Shown here: in pieces, positions 33,836 to 42,055 of the stretch | Numbering within the stretch: the first letter of the stretch is position 1 | How the letters are laid out: each line of letters starts with the position of its first letter | NCBI GenBank assembly: GCA_023423405.1 | Contig: JAFAFR010000043.1 | Span: 248,001 to 312,000, forward strand | Direction of reading: 5' to 3' | Source: Bacteroidota bacterium | GTDB taxonomy: Bacteria; Bacteroidota; Bacteroidia; Chitinophagales; Chitinophagaceae | DNA length: 64,000 nucleotides | Position numbers and translations under genes: made by a program | The notes under the pieces: model-generated | What the model was told of the DNA's origin: nothing | Databases searched by the model: none | The model's input: only the letters and a program-made list of their open reading frames with translations

Positions 33836-33978
33836 ATCCGTCCAGTTTTGCGGTAAAAGAATCCGGCAAGCGCATTCAGTAATCCGGAGACCGAAGGTAC
33901 CGAAAAAATGGGTTGAACAAGTGGAAAATTTGGGGCAAAATAGCCCGTTTTTTTGCGGGTTTTCAGGCCTAAAAACGG

Positions 33979-33986
33979 TAAATTTG
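33979..33986 (+). promoter_or_regulatory. TAnnTTTG -7 element of gyrA
   Basis: TAAATTTG, exact match, 39 bases before the ATG at 34026. Confidence 0.6.
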
Positions 33987-34025
33987 CCCACTTTCAACCT
34001 ACCGGGTACGGTAAACCAAAAAAGC

Positions 34026-36608
34026 ATGGAAGAAAATCTCACGCCACAGGAAACGAACGACTCCAACCGCACGATCCATATCAACATAGAAGAGGAAATG
34101 AAAACGGCCTATATCGACTATTCCATGTCGGTAATTGTGGGCCGTGCATTGCCTGATGTACGCGATGGGCTGAAACCGGTTCACCGCCGGGTATTGTATG
34201 CCATGAACGACCTCGGCATCAACTCGGGTAAGCCTTATAAGAAATCGGCCCGTGTGGTAGGGGAAGTGCTGGGTAAATACCACCCGCATGGCGACAGCTC
34301 GGTGTACTTCACCATGGTGCGGATGGCCCAGGAATGGAGCATGCGCCATACCATGATCGATGGTCAGGGTAACTTCGGAAGCCAGGATGGCGACGGTCCG
34401 GCTGCCATGCGTTATACCGAAGTGCGCCTCGAAAAATTCGCCGAGGCCATGCTGGAGGACATTGATAAGGACACGGTGGATTTCACCCTGAATTTTGACG
34501 ATTCCCTGGAAGAGCCCACGGTGCTTCCAACCCGCATTCCCCAGTTGCTGGTGAACGGATCTACCGGCATCGCGGTGGGCATGGCTACCAATATGCTGCC
34601 CCATAACCTGGGCGAAGTAGTGGACGGCTGCATTGCGTATATTGATAACCGTGAGATAACGGTAGAAGAGCTTATCAAATTTGTGAAGGCACCCGATTTT
34701 CCCACCGGTGGCATCATTTACGGCATGGATGGGGTAAAGCAGGGATTTTTAACCGGGCACGGCCGTGTGGTACTGCGGGGCAAAATGCATGTTGACACCA
34801 AGCCCAGCGGCCGCGAGCAGATCATCATTACGGAAGTGCCTTATCAGGTCAACCGCGATAACCTCTGCGATAAGATCGGTCAGCTCGTGATTGCCAAAAC
34901 CATTGAGGGCATTGCCCATGTCAATAACGAATCGAACCAGAAAGAGGGAACCCGTATCGTGATCGACCTGAAACGCGATGCAGTGGCCAATGTGGTCATA
35001 AACCAGCTCTATAAATTTACCGAACTGCAAACCTCTTTTGGTATCAACAACGTGGCGCTGGTAAAGGGCCGTCCCAGGACCCTGAACATACGCGAGCTGA
35101 TCCAGGAATTTGTGGAGTTCCGCCACGAGGTGGTGGTACGCCGCACGCAATATGAATTGAAAGAAGCGCAGAAAAGAGCGCATATCCTGCAAGGTTACCT
35201 GATCGCACTCGATCATCTCGACGAAGTGATTGCCATGATCCGCAGTTCCGCCACGCCGGAAATCGCGCGGGAGAAACTGGTGAACGCAGGATGGGGACTC
35301 GACGACATACAGGCCAAGGCCATCCTGGAGTTGCGCCTGCAGCGCCTTACCGGCATGGAGCGCGATAAGATCCGGGAAGAGTACGATTCGCTGATGAAAC
35401 TGATCGCTCACCTGCAGGAACTCCTGGCGAATGAAGGCATGCGCTACGATGTCATCAGAAAGGAACTGCAGGAAGTGAAAGACAAATTCGCCACACCACG
35501 TAAATCGGAGATCACCTACCTCGCCGACGAAATGAATATCCTCGATTTCATTGCGGAGGAAGACGTAGTGATCACTATTTCGCACCTGGGATATATCAAA
35601 AGAACATCGGCCACCGAATACCGGCAGCAGCGCCGCGGCGGGCGTGGTGCGCTGGGCAGCAAAACGAGGGACGAAGATTATATCGAACATATTTTTGTAG
35701 CATCCACCCATCACACCATGCTGTTCTTTACCGAGAAAGGCAGGTGCTACTGGTTGAAAGTGTACGAGATCCCCGAAGGCGAAAAAAACAGCAAGGGCCG
35801 GGCCATCCAGAACCTGATGCAGTTACCTTCGGACGACAAGGTGCGGGCCATCATTGACATCCCCAACCTCAGCGACCGCGAATTCGTGGAAAAACATTAT
35901 ATTATCCTCTGTACCAAGCAGGGCATTATTAAAAAAACGGAGTTGGCCGACTTTAGCCGCCCCCGCCAAACGGGGGTAAACGCCATTACCATTGTTGATG
36001 GCGACCAGCTCCTGGATGCACGGCTGACCGATGGCCATTGCGAAATCATGATGGCGATAAAAAGCGGCCGGGCGATCCGTTTCCCCGAAGAAAAAGTGCG
36101 TTCGACCGGTCGTGGCGCCATTGGCGTAAGCGGAATTGAAGTAGATGAGCGGAACGACGAAGTAATTGGCATGATATGTGTCAAGGCAGACGATACCAAT
36201 ACCACGGTGCTGGTGGTGAGTGAAAATGGTTTCGGGAAAAGGACCCCCATTGACGAGTACCGTGTTACCAACCGGGGCGGAAAAGGGGTGAAAACCATTA
36301 ATGTGACAGACAAAACAGGGCCGCTGGTGGGTATTCTGGATGTGACCGAAACACAGGACCTGATGATCTCCTGCAAAAGCGGTCTTACTATCCGGACGGC
36401 CATATCCGATATCCGTGAAGCGGGAAGAGCCACCCAGGGTGTGAAACTGATCAATCTCCAGGACAAAGACGCCATCGCTTCCATTACCACTATTGATGAA
36501 GGGGAAGAAGAGCCGCTGGCGCCGGAGGAAGGAGGTGCTGCGGAGCCGGGAGACGGTGCCGTGGAGCCTGGCGAAGGCGCTGCCCCGGAAACCGGATCAA
36601 ACCTTTGA
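34026..36608 (+). CDS. gyrA: DNA gyrase subunit A
   Basis: 860 residues. Contains the winged-helix region with YIDYSMSVIVGRALPDVRDGLKPVHRRVLYAM, the catalytic tyrosine in the AAMRYTE motif, QGNFGSQDGD, the coiled-coil tower, then six-bladed C-terminal repeats, including a GyrA-box-like QRRGGRGALG (near residue 540) that marks gyrase rather than topoisomerase IV. The last 36 residues are acidic and Gly/Pro-rich. Start ATG at 34026, 39 bases after an exact promoter box. Confidence 0.95.
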   Translation: MEENLTPQETNDSNRTIHINIEEEMKTAYIDYSMSVIVGRALPDVRDGLKPVHRRVLYAMNDLGINSGKPYKKSARVVGEVLGKYHPHGDSSVYFTMVRMAQEWSMRHTMIDGQGNFGSQDGDGPAAMRYTEVRLEKFAEAMLEDIDKDTVDFTLNFDDSLEEPTVLPTRIPQLLVNGSTGIAVGMATNMLPHNLGEVVDGCIAYIDNREITVEELIKFVKAPDFPTGGIIYGMDGVKQGFLTGHGRVVLRGKMHVDTKPSGREQIIITEVPYQVNRDNLCDKIGQLVIAKTIEGIAHVNNESNQKEGTRIVIDLKRDAVANVVINQLYKFTELQTSFGINNVALVKGRPRTLNIRELIQEFVEFRHEVVVRRTQYELKEAQKRAHILQGYLIALDHLDEVIAMIRSSATPEIAREKLVNAGWGLDDIQAKAILELRLQRLTGMERDKIREEYDSLMKLIAHLQELLANEGMRYDVIRKELQEVKDKFATPRKSEITYLADEMNILDFIAEEDVVITISHLGYIKRTSATEYRQQRRGGRGALGSKTRDEDYIEHIFVASTHHTMLFFTEKGRCYWLKVYEIPEGEKNSKGRAIQNLMQLPSDDKVRAIIDIPNLSDREFVEKHYIILCTKQGIIKKTELADFSRPRQTGVNAITIVDGDQLLDARLTDGHCEIMMAIKSGRAIRFPEEKVRSTGRGAIGVSGIEVDERNDEVIGMICVKADDTNTTVLVVSENGFGKRTPIDEYRVTNRGGKGVKTINVTDKTGPLVGILDVTETQDLMISCKSGLTIRTAISDIREAGRATQGVKLINLQDKDAIASITTIDEGEEEPLAPEEGGAAEPGDGAVEPGEGAAPETGSNL

Positions 36609-36648
36609 TTCAATTGTAAGTCAAACCTCAAACATAAACATAAGACTG

Positions 36649-37935
36649 ATGAAAAAGCTCTTACTAACTTCTCTGCTTGCTTCAGCTATACTGTCGTCCG
36701 GTTTTGCCCAGAACCTGGAAAAAATAAAGGATAACCTGAAGAATAAAAAGCTGTCGGAAGCCAAAACCCAGATCGATGGTTTCCTGGCTAATGAAAAAAA
36801 TGCCAAGAATGCCGAGGGATGGTATACAAAGGCTAAAATCTATGGAGAGATTGCACAGGACCCCGCTCTTTCTGCCGCAACACCGGATGCCCGCTCTACT
36901 TCCTTTGAAGCGCTTAAACAATATGTTTCCCTGGATGACAAGGGCCAGTTGGTTTCCCTGCAGCTCGACAATTATAAACCGGTAATGGATATTTACCAGG
37001 GGTATTTCAAGGCGGGCGCCGACGACTACAATGCGAGCCGTTTTGAGCCGGCTTTCAACAACTTCAGGAATTGCCTGGCTGTCAGCGAGTACATGGTAGA
37101 AAAAAAATGGAGCACCCAAACGCTGGATACAACGGTGCTGCTGTACAGTGGCATCAGTGCGGAAAAATCCAACAAGCGCGATGAGGCAGCCATCTATTAC
37201 GGCAAGCTGGCAGAAGCTAAAGTGAGTGGCGAGGGTATGGTGGAAATTTACAAGTGGCTGGTGGATCATTATTACAACCAGAAAAAGGATGTAGCCAGTG
37301 CCAATAAATTCCTCGCTCTGGGCAAGGAAGTATATCCCAAGGATCCGTTCTGGGCGGCCTACGAGCTGGACATGGCCCGCGATGCCGGTAATAAGGAAGA
37401 ACTTTTCAAAAAATACGAGGAGGTGCTGACGGGTGATCCCGGGAATGCTTCAGTGCGGTACAACTATGCCGTGGAGCTTTACCAGGAAGGATATAAGGCA
37501 GACGTAGCCACGCGTCCGGGCAACTCAGCAGAGCTGATCGGAAAAGCCGATGAACACTTGAAAAAGGTGGTGGAAGCCAAACCCGATTATGCACCGGCTT
37601 ACCTGGTGCTGGGCCAGATCCAGTATAACCAGGGAGTTGACCTGAACAATCAGAACAAAGCGATTCGTCCGCCGCAGGGTGGCAAACTGAAGCCCGAAGA
37701 GCTGAAGAAAAAAGAAGAGCTCAGAAAACAAATCGCCGAAAAATTTGACGCAGCGCTTCCTTATTTTGACAAAGTAGACCAATTGCTGGGTGGCCAGGGC
37801 AAGCTGAAGATGGAAGACAAAGGTTATCTGAAAGATGCGTATGACCTGATGATCACTATTTATGACAACAAAGGTGATAAGGACAAAGTAAAAGTGTACG
37901 AAGAGAAATTCAACAACGTGGATAAGGTGCACTAA
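36649..37935 (+). CDS. exported tetratricopeptide repeat protein
   Basis: 428 residues. Signal peptide about 1-21 (LSSGFAQ). The rest is helical, with several TPR-like units (for example LFKKYEEVLTGDPGNASVRYNYAVELYQEGYK and LIGKADEHLKKVVEAKPDYAPAYLVLGQIQYNQG) and a charged, Lys-rich stretch near 345-365. Probably a periplasmic or surface scaffolding protein. It follows gyrA by 40 bases and is ended by a perfect terminator. Confidence 0.85.
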   Translation: MKKLLLTSLLASAILSSGFAQNLEKIKDNLKNKKLSEAKTQIDGFLANEKNAKNAEGWYTKAKIYGEIAQDPALSAATPDARSTSFEALKQYVSLDDKGQLVSLQLDNYKPVMDIYQGYFKAGADDYNASRFEPAFNNFRNCLAVSEYMVEKKWSTQTLDTTVLLYSGISAEKSNKRDEAAIYYGKLAEAKVSGEGMVEIYKWLVDHYYNQKKDVASANKFLALGKEVYPKDPFWAAYELDMARDAGNKEELFKKYEEVLTGDPGNASVRYNYAVELYQEGYKADVATRPGNSAELIGKADEHLKKVVEAKPDYAPAYLVLGQIQYNQGVDLNNQNKAIRPPQGGKLKPEELKKKEELRKQIAEKFDAALPYFDKVDQLLGGQGKLKMEDKGYLKDAYDLMITIYDNKGDKDKVKVYEEKFNNVDKVH

Positions 37936-37960
37936 GATTTTCGTGCCGGATATAAATGAA

Positions 37961-37996
37961 CAAAGCCGCCAAATTATATTGGCGGCTTTGTTGTTT
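37961..37996 (+). terminator. intrinsic terminator after the TPR gene
   Basis: Perfect 10-bp stem CAAAGCCGCC (37961-37970) with GGCGGCTTTG (37981-37990), 10-base AT loop, then a T-rich stretch. It marks the left edge of the AT-rich island. Confidence 0.88.
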
Positions 37997-38048
37997 GTGT
38001 CCTTGCCATATTTTCTTTCTTATATTCATGTATACAAACCTGCATTTT

Positions 38049-38396
38049 ATGGAACAACAAAAACCATCTGGGTTTGAAAACTATCTATCTGCATTCGGAC
38101 CGGTGATATGTGATGGAATATGCGGCGAACCCGTTGCCTGGGGATTTAAAATAATGAAGTATTTGGGCGATGAACTTTTTAAGGAGCTAGGTAAATATGG
38201 GCAGCTCGAATACGTAGATGGGTTCAATAGTTCCTGGGTATTAGTGACAAGAGTACTGAGCCGGGAAGAAGCCATTATATTGTACGGAAAGATTACAAAT
38301 GAAGTGTTTGGCCCGCGTGGAGGGTGGAAATCTACAACATTTGGCAATAAAAAATTTAATAGTAAATTTTTGCGGCCGGCAAAACCAAGAGATTAG
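38049..38396 (+). CDS. hypothetical protein in AT-rich island
   Basis: 115 residues from ATG at 38049 (an ATG at 38028 would add seven residues). No signal peptide or membrane segment. Blocks such as YGQLEYVDGFNSSWVLVTRVLSREEAIILYGKITNEVFGPRGGWKSTTFGNKKF suggest a compact alpha/beta domain, but I recognise no family. Base composition is more AT-rich than its neighbours. Its 3' end overlaps the next gene, on the opposite strand, by 4 bases. Confidence 0.55.
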   Translation: MEQQKPSGFENYLSAFGPVICDGICGEPVAWGFKIMKYLGDELFKELGKYGQLEYVDGFNSSWVLVTRVLSREEAIILYGKITNEVFGPRGGWKSTTFGNKKFNSKFLRPAKPRD

Positions 38397-39196
38397 AGGC
38401 CAGTCTTCTCATCAATATCTGTTAGTTTCCTGAATATTGATTCGCGAATTCTATTTAAGAGTTCTGAGGGACGGAAAGGAAGTTGTTTAAGCAGTGTTAA
38501 TGCTCTGTCAAATGCAATAAAAGTTACAAATGATTGTAAGATTGACTTATCAACTTCAACTCCGCTAGTAAAACTGTTCCCTTGCATACCAAAACAATTC
38601 ACAGCTAAAAGAACCATAAAATAAATGCCATATACAACAAACCTAACATTGCTCGTAGATAGAAAGTAGTCCGTTAGCTTATCAAGTTCGTATGGTTTTA
38701 GCTTCTCAGATGTTTTAAGCTTAGATGGAGAAATTAAATAAACAGCGTGCCGTAATAGAGGATTGAACAATACACTAATAAACACTGTCAAAGTGATTTT
38801 CAAGTAGATAGAAGTGGCGGGTCTTACAAAATCAATTAGATGAAAATAGTTTAATGTCGTATATAGCAATTCTGGAATTATAAATGCAATGAAAAAATAA
38901 AAAATGAGATGAATAAGGAGTGCGAAGAACGGCAATATCAGCAAGAGAGCGGCAAAAATTAATCCTAACGGGAAGAATAAAAAAGAAACTATTTTCTTGA
39001 AATAATGATTCTTATATATTGAGCCAATAATTACTAACAATGCGACAAACATCAGATAAATAAGAAGCATCCAAAGCAAAGTTTTAGCCCAACCGCTTTT
39101 TTGTATAAAATTGACTAAAAGAATAAGCCCTCCAATAATAGAAATGATTATAGCTGAAGCTTTAACCTCTTTATAAGATTGTTTCATCATTTGCAT
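38393..39196 (-). CDS. hypothetical membrane protein in AT-rich island
   Basis: 267 residues, about six hydrophobic helices (about 13-32, 37-58, 67-95, 98-120, 132-150, 188-206) and a charged C-terminus (PFRPSELLNRIRESIFRKLTDIDEKTGL). No family recognised. The coding sequence is strikingly AT-rich, with codons such as ATA and TTA far more frequent than in flanking genes, which suggests recent acquisition. The 247 bases downstream to serA hold no gene. Confidence 0.65.
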   Translation of the reverse strand: MQMMKQSYKEVKASAIIISIIGGLILLVNFIQKSGWAKTLLWMLLIYLMFVALLVIIGSIYKNHYFKKIVSFLFFPLGLIFAALLLILPFFALLIHLIFYFFIAFIIPELLYTTLNYFHLIDFVRPATSIYLKITLTVFISVLFNPLLRHAVYLISPSKLKTSEKLKPYELDKLTDYFLSTSNVRFVVYGIYFMVLLAVNCFGMQGNSFTSGVEVDKSILQSFVTFIAFDRALTLLKQLPFRPSELLNRIRESIFRKLTDIDEKTGL

Positions 39197-39387
39197 AATT
39201 ATTAATTTGATTTTTTTAGCAACTATTCTATGTTGGAGTAGTTGTTTTCCTATAATTTATATTATGTTAAATAGAATGAACCATTTCTAACCAACCTTAT
39301 TTAGGTTCTGGTCAAATCAGGTTGATTGAGATTATAGCCCCTATCCGGGAATGTCGCATCTGCGAATCATGGTTCACAAACTTCCGC

Positions 39388-39410
39388 CACGACCGGCCAC
39401 AGCCGGCGTG
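39388..39410. repeat. short GC-rich palindrome, similar to the one at 49925
   Basis: CACG-A-CCGGC, loop CACA, GCCGG-CGTG: a 9-bp stem with one bulged base. It shares the core CGACCGGC...GCCGG with 49925-49940. It lies downstream of serA but has no T-run, so it does not read as a terminator. Confidence 0.35.
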
Positions 39411-39443
39411 AAGATTTACTGCAAAACTCACCCCCAAAATCCC

Positions 39444-40676
39444 TCAATACAACAGCCGCACCTTGATCGTCTCCTTCACCTCGCGCAATAATTTCTGCGC
39501 CTGGCTCGACAGCTTCTTGTCGACATCCAGCACCACATAACCAATGTCCTCATTGGTTTTCAGGTACTGTCCCAGGATATTGATCTTGTGGTTACTCAGC
39601 TCCGTATTGATGGCGCTCAGCACCCCGGGCACGTTGCGGTGGATATGCAAAATGCGGTGCGCACCTTCCTGTGGCGGCAGGCTCAACGGCGGTACCGTAT
39701 GTGATCCGAAACTATTGCCGGCCTCCAGGTATTGCGACAATTTCTGGCTTACGTCGTCACCAATATTCTGTTGCGCTTCTTCCGTGCTTCCGCCGATATG
39801 CGGCGTAAGGATTACGTTGGAAAGTCCCTGCAAAGGCGTTTCGAAACGTGCGCCGTTCTTTTCCGGCTCCCAGGGAAACACGTCGATGGCGGCGCCCGAC
39901 AAATGCCCTTCCTCCAGGAACTTGCGCAGGTCGCTCAGGTCCACCACTTCGCCACGGGCATAGTTGAGCAGGATGCTCCCTTTCTTGAAATATTTGAGAT
40001 TGCTCTTGTTGATAAGATTGCGTGTTGACACATTGTCCGGCACATGCAGGGTAACAATATCCGACTGGCTCACCACATCTTTAAGGTGCTTGCCAGCAAC
40101 GGCATTGCCCAACGGAAGTTTGGTGAGCGTATCGTAAAAGAGCACGCGCATACCCATGGCCTCCGCCAGCACGCTTACCTGCGTACCAATATTGCCATAC
40201 CCGATGATACCCAGGGTCTTTCCCCGGAGCTCAAAACTTCCCTTCGAATCCTTCTGCCAGATCCCCTCATGGGCGGCTTTGTTCTTGTCAGGAATGCGGC
40301 GGATGAGCAGAACGGATAAGGCGATGACCAGTTCGGCTACCGAGCGGGTATTGGAATAAGGTGCATTGAAAACAGCTACCCCGTAACGGGTGGCAGCTTT
40401 GAGGTCCACCTGGTTCACGCCGATGCAAAAACAGCCGATGGCCTGCAGTTTGGTGGCGGCCGCCAGCACCTTCTCCGTGATCTGGGTCTTCGAGCGAATG
40501 CCCAGCAGGTGTACGTCCTTGATCTCTTTGACCAATTCCGCTTCGGAAAGCGCTCCCGTGAGCTTTCTTACCGATGCATAACCAAGACTCTGAAAATGTT
40601 TTACGGCTTTGTCGCTGATGTTCTCCAGGAAGAGAATGTTGATCTTTTCTTTGGGATAACTAGTGGTTGGTTCCAT
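39444..40676 (-). CDS. serA: D-3-phosphoglycerate dehydrogenase with ACT domain
   Basis: 410 residues. Substrate-binding/NAD domain with the Rossmann GIIGYGNIGTQVSVLAEAMGMRVLFYDT (about 155-185), catalytic Arg in NYARGE and His in LTPHIGGSTEEAQ; C-terminal ACT domain (about 340-410, HRNVPGVLSAINTELSNHKINILGQYLKTNEDIGYVVLDVD). It begins serine synthesis from 3-phosphoglycerate, and the ACT domain usually senses serine. serB and serC are not adjacent. Confidence 0.95.
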   Translation of the reverse strand: MEPTTSYPKEKINILFLENISDKAVKHFQSLGYASVRKLTGALSEAELVKEIKDVHLLGIRSKTQITEKVLAAATKLQAIGCFCIGVNQVDLKAATRYGVAVFNAPYSNTRSVAELVIALSVLLIRRIPDKNKAAHEGIWQKDSKGSFELRGKTLGIIGYGNIGTQVSVLAEAMGMRVLFYDTLTKLPLGNAVAGKHLKDVVSQSDIVTLHVPDNVSTRNLINKSNLKYFKKGSILLNYARGEVVDLSDLRKFLEEGHLSGAAIDVFPWEPEKNGARFETPLQGLSNVILTPHIGGSTEEAQQNIGDDVSQKLSQYLEAGNSFGSHTVPPLSLPPQEGAHRILHIHRNVPGVLSAINTELSNHKINILGQYLKTNEDIGYVVLDVDKKLSSQAQKLLREVKETIKVRLLY

Positions 40677-40772
40677 GTTCGTTAACTTGCTATTTGCAAA
40701 TATCCCGATTTTTCATCATAAAAACTTGTGCGAAAATGGCTTACGGCATACAATTTGCGCGCGGGATAACGT

Positions 40773-40780
40773 TATATTTG
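40773..40780 (+). promoter_or_regulatory. TAnnTTTG -7 element of the serine hydrolase gene
   Basis: TATATTTG, exact match, 36 bases before the TTG start. A TTG at 40755-40757 is a possible -33 element with 15-base spacing. Confidence 0.55.
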
Positions 40781-40816
40781 TAGAATCCAGATCCTTACAA
40801 GACAAAAACAGACCTT

Positions 40817-42031
40817 TTGAAAAACAGTATAGCAGCTACAGCCCTCCTGTTACTGGCCAGTTTTACCAGTTGCCAGCAGAAACCCGCTTCCACTGTTGCC
40901 CAGGTGTCGGATCCGTCTGCAACCATTCACCCGGCAGCCTTCCGGCATGCCGACCGCCATACTACCGAAAAATACCAGGCTTCCATTCGCAGCTTTTTTG
41001 AAAAGAATTTCGGGAGAAGCGGATTCAACGGCGCCTACCTCGTTGCAAAAGACGGCGGCATCATCTCCGAAGGCTATATCGGTTACCGCGATCCGCACCA
41101 GAAAGATTCCGCGCTGGGAGAACACGATGCGTTTCACCTCGCTTCTGTTTCCAAAACTTTTACCGGGGTTGCCGTACTCAAACTCTGGCAGGAAGGTAAA
41201 CTCGACATTAACGACGATCTTTCCAAATACTTCGAAAACTTCCCCTATCCCGGCACCACCATCAAGATGCTGCTGAGCCACCGCAGTGGCCTGCCCAATT
41301 ATACCAACTATCTCGACGTTTATCGCTGGGATAAAAAGAAAATGGTTACCAACCTGGATGTGTTGTCGAGTTTGTACACTTTTCATCCGCCGCTCCAGTT
41401 TCCCACCGGCAAAAGGTTTGCTTATTGCAATACCAATTACGCCCTTTTGGCCCTGATCGTGGAAAAAGTATCCGGACAATCCTTTCCCGCTTATATGGCT
41501 GAAACCTTCTTCAGGCCCCTGCACATGGACGATACCTATATCTTCCAGCCGGAGGATGAAGACCGCTCCCTGCCTTCCTTTGAATGGAACAACCGGCGCT
41601 ACGGCCTGGAATTCATGGACCTGGTGTACGGTGATAAGAATGTGTACAGCACTCCGCACGACCTGCTGAAATTCGACCAGGCGCTCTACAACGGCCTGCT
41701 GAACGACAGCACCCTGCAGGCTGCGTTTACTGGTTGCAGTTATGAAAAGGCGGGCCAGCGCAATTACGGGCTCGGCTGGCGCCTGACGGAACTGGAGAAC
41801 GGTAAAAAGATCGTTTACCACAACGGCTGGTGGCACGGCAATAACACCGTTTTCATTCGTCTCATAGAAGAAAAAGCCACCATCATATTGCTGGGCAACA
41901 AGTACAACCGCGGCATCTACCGCGCTAAAATGCTCTGCGACCTTTTTGGCGATTACCGGCAGAGCAATAACCTCTTCCAGGAATCCGATCCTGAAAACGG
42001 CGACCATATTGCTGCCGGCGGTTCGCAATAA
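40817..42031 (+). CDS. class C beta-lactamase-like serine hydrolase, lipoprotein
   Basis: 404 residues. Lipoprotein signal MKNSIAATALLLLASFTSC (lipid Cys19). The serine hydrolase fold shows Ser110-x-x-Lys113 (HLASVSKTF), the Tyr-x-Asn equivalent in YCNTNYALLALI, and a third HNGWWHG motif near residue 335. Members include beta-lactamases, esterases and D-alanyl peptidases; this one is probably a membrane-anchored esterase or peptidase rather than a resistance enzyme. The start is TTG at 40817, with no ATG before the signal peptide. Confidence 0.88.
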   Translation: MKNSIAATALLLLASFTSCQQKPASTVAQVSDPSATIHPAAFRHADRHTTEKYQASIRSFFEKNFGRSGFNGAYLVAKDGGIISEGYIGYRDPHQKDSALGEHDAFHLASVSKTFTGVAVLKLWQEGKLDINDDLSKYFENFPYPGTTIKMLLSHRSGLPNYTNYLDVYRWDKKKMVTNLDVLSSLYTFHPPLQFPTGKRFAYCNTNYALLALIVEKVSGQSFPAYMAETFFRPLHMDDTYIFQPEDEDRSLPSFEWNNRRYGLEFMDLVYGDKNVYSTPHDLLKFDQALYNGLLNDSTLQAAFTGCSYEKAGQRNYGLGWRLTELENGKKIVYHNGWWHGNNTVFIRLIEEKATIILLGNKYNRGIYRAKMLCDLFGDYRQSNNLFQESDPENGDHIAAGGSQ

Positions 42032-42055
42032 GTTCCTGATTTTGTATTTTCGGGT

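Noticed and set aside
33940..33966. GGGC/GCCC stem followed by seven T residues, just upstream of gyrA
   Set aside because: Only 4 bp of stem and no plus-strand gene upstream that it could end.
37961..39443. Possible integrated element around the AT-rich island
   Set aside because: No integrase, direct repeats, tRNA or attachment site seen at the edges, so mobile-element status is not claimed.
40817..42031. Calling the serine hydrolase a resistance beta-lactamase
   Set aside because: The SxxK and third-motif pattern fits the wide esterase/peptidase family; nothing here shows antibiotic hydrolysis.
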